A stretch of 64,000 bases of DNA from contig DLRR01000012.1 in NCBI GenBank assembly GCA_002500605.1, forward strand, positions 183,718 to 247,717, read 5' to 3'. This DNA comes from Nitrospinaceae bacterium UBA7883. GTDB taxonomy: Bacteria; Nitrospinota_A; UBA7883. Both the position numbers and the translations under genes were made by a program. Numbering within the stretch: the first letter of the stretch is position 1; each line of letters starts with the position of its first letter. This document shows, piece after piece, positions 18,102 through 27,097 of the stretch. Under the pieces are notes generated by a model that was not told the origin of the DNA, did not search any database, and worked only from the letters and a program-made list of their open reading frames with translations.

Positions 18102-18589
18102 TTCTTTGTCCTACGCAAGAACTGGCTGTGATTGAGATGGGTGATGGCTATTGCCAATGCATCTGAGGCATCCAAAGATTTCAACTCGTCGCCCAACCCT
18201 AGAATGGAACTAACCATGAACTTCACCTGTTCTTTATCTGCATGACCATAGCCCGAAATTGATTTCTTAACTAATAGTGGAGTGTATTCAAATACTTCAA
18301 GTCCCGCCTCCTCTGCCACCTGCATAACCACGCCACGAGCCATTCCAAGTTTTATGGCACTTTTGTGATTTTTGGAATAAAAACTGTCCTCCAAGGCTAA
18401 TACATCTGGTCTGTGCTCTGAGATTACTGCTCGAAGTTTTCTGGCTATCGAGTGCAATCTCTTAGCCATGCCCTCACCTCGACCTGCCTTAATAGTATTA
18501 TACGTTATACACTTCGTGACTCCAGCCACCTCTTTCACAATACCGTAGCCAGTAACGTTAGTTCCAGGGTCAACTCCGATTATTTTCAC
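18098..18589 (-). CDS. ruvC: Holliday junction resolvase RuvC
   Basis: The 163-residue nuclease has all four acidic residues in place: Asp7 in GVDPGTNVTGYGIV, Glu in ALEDSFYSKNHKSA, and the Asp pair in LDASDALAIAITHLNH. It cuts four-way junctions made by RecA and RuvAB. The start is GTG, and the gene overlaps ruvA by 4 nt. With yebC upstream the order yebC-ruvC-ruvA matches the common arrangement, minus ruvB. Confidence 0.95.
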   Translation of the reverse strand: MKIIGVDPGTNVTGYGIVKEVAGVTKCITYNTIKAGRGEGMAKRLHSIARKLRAVISEHRPDVLALEDSFYSKNHKSAIKLGMARGVVMQVAEEAGLEVFEYTPLLVKKSISGYGHADKEQVKFMVSSILGLGDELKSLDASDALAIAITHLNHSQFLRRTKK

Positions 18590-18767
18590 TGGTTCTCTAA
18601 AACCAATTATATATTTTGCAAGAAATAAAATTAGTCAACATTTATGTATTCACCTAGCATACGTTTAATCACATTCTACACTCAGTCACATTGTATTGAG
18701 AATAAATATATTAAACGGCATTAAGCGTTCCAAAATGGGACCAGAGCAGGGGAATGTTAGCAGGGAC

Positions 18768-18786
18768 TATAGAATACTATTCTATA
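18768..18786. terminator. Short perfect hairpin just after yebC
   Basis: TATAGAAT (18768-18775) pairs with ATTCTATA (18779-18786) around a 3 nt loop, 5 nt beyond the yebC stop. No U-run follows in either direction, so it is at best a weak terminator or an mRNA 3' end stabiliser. Confidence 0.3.
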
Positions 18787-18791
18787 CTTTA

Positions 18792-19541
18792 TTAAGTAAA
18801 AAGACTTTCCATCATTTCATCTGGAATATCGAAGTTTGAATAAACTTTCTGTACATCTTCCTGATCATCAAGGGCACTCATCAACTTGAGCATTTTTTTT
18901 GCATCAGGCTCTGTCAGAATTACAGTATTCTCAGGTATCATTGTGATCTCAGCTGATTTTACCGTAACACCATTTGTTTCCAATGCAGAATATACATTGT
19001 CAAAAAAAGCTGGATCAGTCTTAATCTCGTATTGATTGTTGCTGATATCAAAATCATCGGCTCCTCCCTCAAGCGCCACACCAATAAGGTCATCTTCACC
19101 AATGATTTCTTTTTCCACTGTTATCAGCCCTTTTTTATTAAACATCCAAGCTACACATCCATTTTCTCCAAGGCTACCACCAGATTTAGTAAAAATGGAT
19201 CGAATCTCAGCCACTGTTCTATTTTTATTGTCGGTCATAACTTCTATCATTACAGCCACACCTGCCACCCCGTAACCTTCGTAAGAAATCTCCTCATATG
19301 TTGCACCAGGAAGCTCTCCAGTTCCCTTTTTTATGGCTCTATCGATATTATCCGCTGGCATATTGACTGATTTTGCTGACTGTATAGCCGTTCGTAACCT
19401 AGGGTTAGCATTTAAGTCACCACCACCGCTCCTTGCCGCTACTGTTATCTCACGAATAATTTTTGTAAACATTTTTCCGCGTTTGGCGTCGTTGTTGGCC
19501 TTTTTATGCTTAATGCTGGACCACTTAGAATGACCTGCCAT
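18792..19541 (-). CDS. yebC: YebC/PmpR family protein
   Basis: The 249-residue product begins MAGHSKWSSIKHKKANNDAK and continues with the family segments GKMFTKIIREITVAAR, NMPADNIDRAIKKG and YEGYGVAGVAVMIE. YebC proteins have been described as DNA-binding regulators and, for some members, as ribosome-associated factors that relieve stalling at proline stretches; which applies here is open. I chose the ATG at 19541, which gives the canonical start, over the GTG at 19553. It is separated from ruvC by about 200 nt that hold no gene I can recognise. Confidence 0.93.
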   Translation of the reverse strand: MAGHSKWSSIKHKKANNDAKRGKMFTKIIREITVAARSGGGDLNANPRLRTAIQSAKSVNMPADNIDRAIKKGTGELPGATYEEISYEGYGVAGVAVMIEVMTDNKNRTVAEIRSIFTKSGGSLGENGCVAWMFNKKGLITVEKEIIGEDDLIGVALEGGADDFDISNNQYEIKTDPAFFDNVYSALETNGVTVKSAEITMIPENTVILTEPDAKKMLKLMSALDDQEDVQKVYSNFDIPDEMMESLFT

Positions 19542-19595
19542 TACTTCGTTCACCTTTATTTGAATTATATATCTATATATTGGGAAATCAGGAAG

Positions 19596-20825
19596 TCATG
19601 CTTTATCGATAGGCAGGTAAAACTCAGAAAACAGTTTCCCAGTAACCTTTTGATCTTTTGCCAAGTAATCTACTTCAGGGTCAACTCTGACTATACCGTT
19701 TGCCTTTGTCATTGCAGCAAAATGACCTGACCCATGGTACTGGATGAGTTCTGCTGTGAACCTACCATTTTCCCATTTTATCAGAGCCGGCCTAAACTCT
19801 TCCCTAGATGCATTCTTTCTCTTAAACTCATTTAGAAGAGTAGCCTCTAGCTCTAGACTATCTGCAACAGGAGCCCTTGAGAACCATCGGATAGCCGGCT
19901 TTATAAACAACTCAAAAGCCACCATAGATGAGACTGGATTACCAGGCACACCAAACACATACCTGCCATTATTTGATACCCCAAAAGTAATTGGTTTGCC
20001 AGGTTTGATATTAACCTTGTGGAATAAGAGATCGTAACCTACGTCTCTTAAAATACCAGGAACAAAATCTCTGTCTCCTGCTGAAACTCCACCTGAAACG
20101 AGGAGGAAGTCGTGGGTTGCTCCTCTTTCTATCTTGTCACGTAAGTCATTTTCATTATCCTGCCCAACGCCTAGCGATATGGGGTCCAGCATCAAAGAGT
20201 ATGTTTGGGCAAACATAGAATACCCATTGGAGTTTCTTATCTGCCCTGGTCCCGGTTTCTGGCTAGGAGCTACCAATTCGTCACCAGTTGCTAGAATAGC
20301 CACACTGGGATTTCTATAACATTTCACAGGGTCGTAACCCATGGAAGCAAGAACGGAAATCTCAGCTGACCGAATATAGGCTCCAGATTTAATAACCAAG
20401 TCCCCCTTGTTAACGTCTTCTCCAGTGGATGATATGTTCTGCCCTTTTCTTATCTTTTCGTTAATTTGGGCTGATTGACCTACATTAACGAATCCACCGG
20501 TCTTCTCAACCTGTATAACAGCATCAGCTCCATCTGGTAACGGTGCCCCAGTCATAACCTTAGATACGCTACCTGGTTCTACCACCGACGTCGGGAACTT
20601 ACCTGCAGGAATATCCTCGATCACAGAATATAATCCTGGGCCATCCGATGACACAACAGCATAGCCATCCATCGTCACTCTATTAAAAGGCGGAATATCT
20701 ATATCTGAAATGATATTTTCAGCCAATGTTCTTCCGTAGGACTCAAAGAGCCCCACGGTGTCTATCTCAGTTGTCGGTTTGACGGTATCTTGGATTATTT
20801 GGATAGCACTTTGTCTTGAAATCAT
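19596..20825 (-). CDS. moeA: Molybdopterin molybdenumtransferase
   Basis: The 409-residue product has the MoeA domains: an N-terminal part with PPFNRVTMDGYAV, the MPT-binding central domain (VSGGVSAGDRDFVPGILRDV, about 240-260; PGKPITFG; VPGNPVSSMVAFELFI) and a C-terminal beta domain. It inserts molybdate into adenylylated molybdopterin. Its presence implies molybdoenzymes in this organism, though none is encoded in the window. No other moa/mob genes flank it. Confidence 0.93.
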   Translation of the reverse strand: MISRQSAIQIIQDTVKPTTEIDTVGLFESYGRTLAENIISDIDIPPFNRVTMDGYAVVSSDGPGLYSVIEDIPAGKFPTSVVEPGSVSKVMTGAPLPDGADAVIQVEKTGGFVNVGQSAQINEKIRKGQNISSTGEDVNKGDLVIKSGAYIRSAEISVLASMGYDPVKCYRNPSVAILATGDELVAPSQKPGPGQIRNSNGYSMFAQTYSLMLDPISLGVGQDNENDLRDKIERGATHDFLLVSGGVSAGDRDFVPGILRDVGYDLLFHKVNIKPGKPITFGVSNNGRYVFGVPGNPVSSMVAFELFIKPAIRWFSRAPVADSLELEATLLNEFKRKNASREEFRPALIKWENGRFTAELIQYHGSGHFAAMTKANGIVRVDPEVDYLAKDQKVTGKLFSEFYLPIDKA

Positions 20826-21065
20826 TAATTACTGGTGACTCCGTATTCAACTATGAAGATTTGATTGATGTTATAACAGTTGCTGATTGATAACAAATAA
20901 TTTAATTGATCCCAAAAGCTCAAATCCATTTTTACTAATAACACTTGTTTCCTGCGTGCCGCCTGTCGAAAGTTTATAAATTCACAGCGTTGATGCTTAG
21001 TATAGTCTAGGCTCACTTTAATGTGATACGATTGACCAACCACAGACAAATTAGCAATAAAAAAA

Positions 21066-21329
21066 ATGGCAGACAAGGGTAATAAAAACAAGGAACCTAA
21101 TTTCGAAATCTCCGTTGAGCGCTTAGAAGAGATAATAAAAGAGCTTGATAATGGCGATTTAGAATTAGAAAAATCCATTAAGCTCTACGAGGAGGGCATG
21201 AAACTAACCTCCAGATGCCAAAAGATGCTTGATGATGCCGAGAAGAAAGTTTCTAAATTGGCTAAAGGGAAGGGTGGATCTTTTGCAACGGAGAGCATTG
21301 AGACCGAAGATTCCGAAGCCCCCTTTTAA
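21066..21329 (+). CDS. xseB: Exodeoxyribonuclease VII small subunit
   Basis: The 87-residue product has the XseB core: EISVERLEEIIKELDNGDL, the helix LEKSIKLYEEGMKLTSRC and a second helix KMLDDAEKKVSKL. Several copies bind one XseA subunit to form the single-strand-specific exonuclease. It lies 23 nt before ispA, the usual xseB-ispA pairing; xseA is not in the window. Confidence 0.92.
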   Translation: MADKGNKNKEPNFEISVERLEEIIKELDNGDLELEKSIKLYEEGMKLTSRCQKMLDDAEKKVSKLAKGKGGSFATESIETEDSEAPF

Positions 21330-21352
21330 GGGGTCACCCTCTTCTAGATAGA

Positions 21353-22243
21353 ATGACCATATCTAATTATTTTACCCAGATTTGTAAAGAAGTTGACAGT
21401 TTGCTGGACTCGATCATTCCAGAAGAAAACACCTATCCTCCTGACATTCATAAATCCATGCGGTACTCAGTTTTTGCTGGTGGCAAGCGTTTGAGACCAA
21501 TGTTGACTGTAGCGGTATGTGATGCCTTAAAAGGTGATAGGCATCAGGCCATGACCCTTGCAGCAGCCCTAGAGCTGATTCACACATACACCTTAATACA
21601 TGACGATCTTCCAGCGCTTGACAACGATGACCTGCGAAGGGGGCTTCCAACAAATCACATCCAATTCAATGAATCTACAGCAATATTAACCGGGGATGCA
21701 TTGTTGACCCTTGCCTTTGAAGTATTAGCAGACAGACTACCAAAAACTGGTACTGACATTAAAGATATACTCATAATAACTGCTGAGACAGCAATAGCCA
21801 TTGGTTCAACTGGCACAATAGGGGGTCAAATGGTTGATATAGAAATGGAGGGGAGTGGACCCAATATAGCCGCGGTGGAGTATATCCATACCCACAAAAC
21901 TGGCGAGCTAATTGTGGCTTGTGTTCGCGGCGCAGCAAGGCTCGGAGGGGCAACGAAAAACCAACTCGAATCTATGACCAGTTATGGCAAACAAATTGGA
22001 CTTGCTTTCCAGATAATCGATGATATTCTCGATCTTGAAGGAGATGAGATAACTTTGGGTAAAAAGCTTAAATCCGATGTGAACAAGGCAAAACTAACTT
22101 ATCCTGCCATAGCTGGTGTAAAGCAGTCCAAAGAACAAGCTTGTAGTCTTGTGGATGGCTCAATCGAGGCGCTCTCAATTTTTGGAACATCAGCAGACCA
22201 TCTGCGTGATCTAGCAAAATATACCTTAACCAGAACTTTCTAA
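21353..22243 (+). CDS. ispA: Polyprenyl (farnesyl/geranyl) diphosphate synthase
   Basis: The 296-residue prenyltransferase has the first Asp-rich motif in LIHDDLPALDNDDLRRG (about 82-98) and the second in FQIIDDILDLEGD. Its opening domain contains FAGGKRLRPML. It condenses IPP with allylic diphosphates to make FPP or GPP. The small residues before the first DDxxD and the xseB-ispA context favour FPP synthase. dxs, which often follows, is absent; a LapA-domain gene comes next. Confidence 0.92.
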   Translation: MTISNYFTQICKEVDSLLDSIIPEENTYPPDIHKSMRYSVFAGGKRLRPMLTVAVCDALKGDRHQAMTLAAALELIHTYTLIHDDLPALDNDDLRRGLPTNHIQFNESTAILTGDALLTLAFEVLADRLPKTGTDIKDILIITAETAIAIGSTGTIGGQMVDIEMEGSGPNIAAVEYIHTHKTGELIVACVRGAARLGGATKNQLESMTSYGKQIGLAFQIIDDILDLEGDEITLGKKLKSDVNKAKLTYPAIAGVKQSKEQACSLVDGSIEALSIFGTSADHLRDLAKYTLTRTF

Positions 22244-22348
22244 AAAAATGTCATATACCATTGTTCACATATTATTGTTGCAAACCCAACACACCTTTTT
22301 AAAATTAAGACACTCAAAAAATCGGTGTATCTCAACACTCTTTCGCTT

Positions 22349-22657
22349 ATGATAGCCATAAAGTTTATTGTAGGTCTGCTATTTGTTTTTTTTGCCATAA
22401 CTTTCGCCATGCATAATCAACAGGAGATTGTAATTTCTTATTATGGCGAATACTCGGTTACTCTAAACCTTTGGGTTTCCTTGCTTGTTTCGCTTGGATT
22501 TGGGGCTCTGTTAATTGGCCTTGGAAATGCTTTTACCATAATTAAATTGAAGAAAAAAAATTGGAACCTTAAGCGTAGGGTGAGCAAACTTGAAAATGAA
22601 ATAAGCGAGCTTAAGGAATATCAGGTTTCAAACGGGTCAGAAAAATATCCAGAATAA
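22349..22657 (+). CDS. LapA-domain (DUF1049) small membrane protein
   Basis: From the ATG at 22349 the product is 102 residues with two hydrophobic helices (IAIKFIVGLLFVFFAITFAM and LWVSLLVSLGFGALLIGLG). These are joined by a short polar loop that carries the family Asn and the VTL motif, and a C-terminal coiled coil (LKKKNWNLKRRVSKLENEI) follows. E. coli LapA/LapB act in LPS assembly control through FtsH, and ftsH is the next gene here. The link is suggestive but not proven for this family member. Confidence 0.75.
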   Translation: MIAIKFIVGLLFVFFAITFAMHNQQEIVISYYGEYSVTLNLWVSLLVSLGFGALLIGLGNAFTIIKLKKKNWNLKRRVSKLENEISELKEYQVSNGSEKYPE

Positions 22658-22741
22658 GCTTGCCAAGCCTGTTGAGACCAACAGGATATAGGAGTACAAT
22701 ATAATATCAGTTATGAATAACTTAGACTAGGAATTTCCATA

Positions 22742-24700
22742 GTGAATCAAATGTACAAAAACTTCGCCCTATGGTTAGTTGTGGTGCTTGTTGTCATTGC
22801 TCTTTTCAACATGTTTAGCCAGACACAGGTTAATACAAGAAATATTTCGTTTACAGAGTTTATTGATGCTGTTGAGCAAAACAATGTTTCTGAAGTAACT
22901 GTTCACAACGACCAAGTCCATGGCATATTTAAGGATGGCAAGACTTTTAGCACACATATCGTGGAGTACCCTGACCTGGTAAAAGAACTTAGGAAAAGTG
23001 GTGTAAAAATTACTGCCAGCCCATCTGAGCAAACACCTTGGTATCTAAACATGTTCATTTCATGGTTTCCTATGATTCTACTAATAGGAATTTGGATATT
23101 TTTTATGCGCCAAATGCAAAACGGAGGATCACGAGCTCTCTCATTTGGAAAAAGTAAGGCAAAGATGATTAATAATGGTCAAAACAAGGTTACCTTCAAA
23201 AATGTAGCTGGTGTGGACGAGGCAAAGGAGGAATTGCAAGAAATAATAGAATTTTTAAGGGACCCGGAGAAATTCCAAAAACTAGGAGGAAAAATACCCA
23301 AAGGAGTCCTACTAGTCGGCCCTCCAGGTACGGGCAAGACCCTGCTTGCACGCGCAATAGCTGGTGAGGCTGATGTTCCTTTCTTTAGCATATCTGGCTC
23401 TGATTTTGTTGAGATGTTTGTCGGTGTCGGTGCCTCACGTGTTCGTGACCTGTTTGACCAAGCAAAAAAAAGCTCACCTTGTATTATTTTCGTTGATGAG
23501 ATTGACGCTGTCGGTAGACATAGAGGAGCAGGCCTTGGCGGAGGCCATGACGAAAGGGAACAGACATTAAACCAGCTTCTAGTTGAAATGGATGGATTTG
23601 AAGAAAACAGCGGAACCATATTAATAGCAGCCACAAACCGTCCTGATGTTTTAGATCCCGCACTATTAAGGCCAGGTAGATTTGACAGGCAAGTTGTTGT
23701 GCCTCGCCCAGATATTGGTGGTAGGGAGGCTATACTTAAAGTACACACTGGAAAAATACCGCTAGCAGCAGACGTAGACCTCAAAGTGATAGCACGTGGA
23801 ACGCCAGGATTCACTGGTGCTGACTTAGCCAACCTCTGTAATGAATCAGCACTACTTGCGGCTAGGGAGGATGGTAATCAAGTAACTATGCGGCATTTTG
23901 AAGAAAGCAAAGATAAAGTGCTAATGGGGACAGAGCGTAGATCTATGATTATCAGTGATAAAGAGAAGCGAACCATCGCTGTGCATGAATCCGGGCATGC
24001 CCTTGTGGCAATAATGCTTCCTGATACTGACCCGATCCATAAGGTAACAATTATTCCACGTGGCAGGGCTCTTGGCATCACCCAACAGCTACCAATAGAT
24101 GAAAAGCACACCCACCCAAAAGGATACCTATCAAATCAACTGGCTATTCTCATGGGTGGTAGAGCTGCAGAAGAAATTGTGCTTGACCAGCTAACTACTG
24201 GGGCAAGTAATGACATAGAGAGAGCTACAACTCTCGCAAGGAAAATGGTGTGCGAATGGGGGATGAATAAGAAACTTGGTCCAATAGCATACGGACAGAA
24301 AGAGGAACAAATATTCCTTGGAAGGGAGATAGCCCAGCATAGAGATTACAGTGAAAGTACTGCAATCGAAATAGACAATGAAGTGAACTCGCTTGTTCAG
24401 CAAGGATACAAAACAGCCAACGACATTTTAACTGAAAACAGAAAAGCATTGGACAAGGTGACAGAAGTACTGCTTGATGTCGAAGTAATGGAAGGTGAAG
24501 AACTAACAGACATGGTAATGAAATTCACCAAAGGCAGTATTGGGGAAAAATTAGACTCATCAAACGAAAAAAATACCACAAAATCAGATGATTTTGTGAC
24601 TTTAGACAATGTTAATAGAAGTGACACTCCTGCACGCGATGATAGAAATGACGATCGACGTGAAGGAATAGGTGGAACCGAATCTCCAGCAATGCTCTAA
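22742..24700 (+). CDS. ftsH: ATP-dependent zinc metalloprotease FtsH
   Basis: The 652-residue product has two transmembrane helices (about 7-22 and 103-121), a periplasmic domain between them, a AAA+ module (Walker A GPPGTGKT, Walker B CIIFVDEIDA, pore loop FVGVGASRVRD, arginine-finger segment LLRPGRFDRQ) and the zinc protease site HESGH with the third ligand region further on. The C-terminus is polar and low-complexity. It degrades misfolded and regulatory membrane proteins. The start is GTG at 22742; an ATG at 22751 is a possible alternative. Confidence 0.96.
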   Translation: MNQMYKNFALWLVVVLVVIALFNMFSQTQVNTRNISFTEFIDAVEQNNVSEVTVHNDQVHGIFKDGKTFSTHIVEYPDLVKELRKSGVKITASPSEQTPWYLNMFISWFPMILLIGIWIFFMRQMQNGGSRALSFGKSKAKMINNGQNKVTFKNVAGVDEAKEELQEIIEFLRDPEKFQKLGGKIPKGVLLVGPPGTGKTLLARAIAGEADVPFFSISGSDFVEMFVGVGASRVRDLFDQAKKSSPCIIFVDEIDAVGRHRGAGLGGGHDEREQTLNQLLVEMDGFEENSGTILIAATNRPDVLDPALLRPGRFDRQVVVPRPDIGGREAILKVHTGKIPLAADVDLKVIARGTPGFTGADLANLCNESALLAAREDGNQVTMRHFEESKDKVLMGTERRSMIISDKEKRTIAVHESGHALVAIMLPDTDPIHKVTIIPRGRALGITQQLPIDEKHTHPKGYLSNQLAILMGGRAAEEIVLDQLTTGASNDIERATTLARKMVCEWGMNKKLGPIAYGQKEEQIFLGREIAQHRDYSESTAIEIDNEVNSLVQQGYKTANDILTENRKALDKVTEVLLDVEVMEGEELTDMVMKFTKGSIGEKLDSSNEKNTTKSDDFVTLDNVNRSDTPARDDRNDDRREGIGGTESPAML

Positions 24701-24748
24701 ACACGTAGCTGTAGGTAATTTTCTACAATACTCAGACTACTACAAACC

Positions 24749-24777
24749 AATGGTTTTAAAACCCAGCCATTTTAAAT
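24749..24777 (+). terminator. Palindromic stretch after ftsH
   Basis: A perfect 12-bp palindrome GGTTTTAAAACC (24752-24763) lies inside a looser hairpin AATGG (24750-24754) with CCATT (24767-24771), followed by TTAAATT. It lies about 50 nt beyond the ftsH stop. The U-run is short, so terminator use is a weak inference. Confidence 0.3.
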
Positions 24778-24849
24778 TAGGGTTAAACTCTTCCAATAAT
24801 AACGAGCTTTATTCGAGACTGTACTAGGAACCATTTAGTTAAAATAGAA

Positions 24850-25608
24850 ATGAAGATACTATTAACAAACGATGACGGGATCAACGCTGGTGGGTTACGA
24901 GCAATGAAAAAAGTTTTAGATAACTTTGCTAATGTCACAGTTTCTGCCCCTGAAACAGAAATGTCTGCCGTAGGACATTCAATAACAATAGCAGATCCCC
25001 TACGTGTCAGAACTGTAAGAAAAAATGGTGATGTGTTTGGTATTGCAGTCAATGGAACGCCGGCTGACTGTGTTAAGATAGCCGTACGGGCAATAATGGA
25101 TGAAAAGCCTGACATGGTAGTATCGGGCATCAACCATGGCCGAAACGTGGCAACTAACGTAATATATTCTGGTACGGTTTCGGCTGCAACAGAGGGTATG
25201 ATACTTGGCATACCATCTGTTGCAATATCATTGGCCTCGTTTGATCCAGTGGACTTCTCGCTGGCCTCCGAATATGCTATGAAGGTAATAAAGGTAGTGG
25301 CCCAGCGTGGGTTACCCAAAAACACACTACTTAGTGTCAATATTCCTGATGCAAAAAAAGACGAAGTTAAAGGAATTAAGGTTTGCAAGCTTGGGGTAAG
25401 TAAGTTTGTGGAAGTTTTTGAAAAGCGGGTAGATCCTAGGCTAAACGACTATTACTGGCAAGGGGGGCAAATGGAAGTTGATCAAGATGATGGTGATGCA
25501 GACATAACCTGGCTTGCAAACAATTGGGTCACAGTAACTCCAATACATTTTGATCTCACCCATTACAGCTTTCTGGATGAGCTCAAAAGTTGGGAATTCA
25601 CCAGTTAA
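24850..25608 (+). CDS. surE: 5'/3'-nucleotidase SurE
   Basis: The 252-residue product opens MKILLTNDDGINAGGLRAM with the metal-binding Asp pair, and contains VSGINHGRNVATNVIYSGTVSAATEG, the Asn/Ser-rich phosphatase signature (given here in part: GINHGRNVATNVIYSGTVSA). It removes phosphate from nucleoside monophosphates as a stationary-phase housekeeping enzyme. It is 49 nt upstream of aroA on the same strand. Confidence 0.95.
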   Translation: MKILLTNDDGINAGGLRAMKKVLDNFANVTVSAPETEMSAVGHSITIADPLRVRTVRKNGDVFGIAVNGTPADCVKIAVRAIMDEKPDMVVSGINHGRNVATNVIYSGTVSAATEGMILGIPSVAISLASFDPVDFSLASEYAMKVIKVVAQRGLPKNTLLSVNIPDAKKDEVKGIKVCKLGVSKFVEVFEKRVDPRLNDYYWQGGQMEVDQDDGDADITWLANNWVTVTPIHFDLTHYSFLDELKSWEFTS

Positions 25609-25657
25609 CTCATTGAAACAAACCTGATCCTTACTGCGGCAATAGCTATTTGCATAA

Positions 25658-26923
25658 ATGAAATATACTGTAGAATCGTCTCCAATAGTTGGTGAAGTCC
25701 TTGCACCACCATCTAAGTCCCATACAATCAGGGCTGCCTTTTTTGCAGCGCTAGCTGAAGGCGAATCAATCATTACCAATCCACTGGAATCAGCCGACAC
25801 CCGATCAGCAGTAAACGCAATTAAAATGCTAGGTGCAGACGTGGATTTGTCAAACGGGGATTGGAGGATAACTGGTGCTGCAGGGAGAGTAGGGGCACCC
25901 AGAACTTCAATAGATGTTGGCAACTCTGGAACAACAGCTAGGTTTGTGATCTCAATGGCATCTTTAGGGCTTACGCCTATTTTGATTAAAGGAGATTCCC
26001 AAACCAGCTCACGCCCGATGGGGCCACTGCTCAACGCTTTAATTCGCTTAGGGGCCCGAGTAACAGCATCCAATGGAAAACTACCGGCAACTATTGAAGG
26101 GCCAATAAGTGGTGGTGAGACGGAAGTAGATGGAACGACATCGCAATATCTATCCAGCCTCTTAATTCATACACCTCTTGCACCATATGATACGGTGTTA
26201 AAACTATTAGAATTAAACGAAAAACCTTATGTGGACATGACTCTCCGTTGGCTAGACCAGCTTGATATTGAATATGAGAGGGAAGGCTATTCATTATTTA
26301 AGGTACGTGGAAGACAAGAATACAGTTCGTTTAATAAGGTTATCCCCGGCGACTTCTCCTCTGCCACCTTTTTTGCGTGTCTAGGTGCCATCCCCGGAAA
26401 CAGTGTGGCCATACTAGGACTAGACTTCGAGGATTCCCAGGGTGACAAAGTTATTTTCGACTACCTTGAGGCAATGGGAGCAAAAGTAGAGCATCAAAAA
26501 GATAGGGTTTTTGTAACAGGTCAAAACTTGGAAGCGGTTGATCTTGACTTGAATGACACTCCCGATGCTCTACCAGCTATATCGGCTTTAGCTTCATTAG
26601 CTAAAGGCAAAACTACTCTATGTAACGTTCCCCAAGCTCGCATAAAAGAAACAGATAGAATTTCCGTGATGGCAGAAGAACTAAGTAAAATGTGCATAAA
26701 AACAGAAGAAACTATAGACTCTCTAATTATCCATGGCGGAAAACCTAAGGGTGCCAAAGTCTCTGGCCATGGTGATCACCGTATTGTCATGAGTCTTGCT
26801 TTGGTAGCATCCGCTGCAAAAGGTATTACTACAATCGATTCAGCTGAAGCGGTTAACATTACCTTTCCAAACTTTGCGAATATGTTTTTACAAGCAGGTG
26901 GGATAATCAGCCAGTCAGAATAA
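25658..26923 (+). CDS. aroA: 3-phosphoshikimate 1-carboxyvinyltransferase (EPSP synthase)
   Basis: The 421-residue enzyme has the shikimate pathway markers: PPSKSHTIRA near the N-terminus (active-site Lys and Ser), GNSGTTARF, GTTSQYLSSLLI, the catalytic Asp in LNDTPDALPAISALA, RIKETDRI and the closing GDHRIVMSLA. It transfers enolpyruvyl from PEP to shikimate-3-phosphate. It reads as a complete single-domain-pair enzyme. It ends convergently with ychF, with a perfect hairpin between them. Confidence 0.95.
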   Translation: MKYTVESSPIVGEVLAPPSKSHTIRAAFFAALAEGESIITNPLESADTRSAVNAIKMLGADVDLSNGDWRITGAAGRVGAPRTSIDVGNSGTTARFVISMASLGLTPILIKGDSQTSSRPMGPLLNALIRLGARVTASNGKLPATIEGPISGGETEVDGTTSQYLSSLLIHTPLAPYDTVLKLLELNEKPYVDMTLRWLDQLDIEYEREGYSLFKVRGRQEYSSFNKVIPGDFSSATFFACLGAIPGNSVAILGLDFEDSQGDKVIFDYLEAMGAKVEHQKDRVFVTGQNLEAVDLDLNDTPDALPAISALASLAKGKTTLCNVPQARIKETDRISVMAEELSKMCIKTEETIDSLIIHGGKPKGAKVSGHGDHRIVMSLALVASAAKGITTIDSAEAVNITFPNFANMFLQAGGIISQSE

Positions 26924-27063
26924 ATGGTCAGCTCAACAGGTAGAGTCGATAATTCGGCATCCACCAAGTTTCTACAAACGAGGAAATCGAGTGGCAAATT
27001 CAACCTGGCTCAGCTTGGGTTTGTTATCCAATTTATTTCCCACTAGCTATTGTCTTCCTCTAT

Positions 27064-27082
27064 TAAGCTTTTGCAAAGCTTA
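27064..27082. terminator. Perfect hairpin between convergent aroA and ychF
   Basis: TAAGCTTT (27064-27071) pairs with AAAGCTTA (27075-27082) around TGC. It lies 15 nt before the ychF stop and about 140 nt after the aroA stop, a position where a shared terminator would fit. U-runs are weak on both sides (AATTTTT follows on the plus strand after about 12 nt). Confidence 0.4.
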
Positions 27083-27097
27083 GCAAGGGAGAATTTT

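Noticed and set aside
20825..21178. Open frame on the minus strand overlapping the xseB start
   Set aside because: It is antisense to the well-supported xseB, lacks family features and its low-complexity content reflects the AT-rich leader.
27064..27082. Hairpin taken as a mobile element end
   Set aside because: It is a single short palindrome with no flanking repeat; a shared terminator is the simpler reading.
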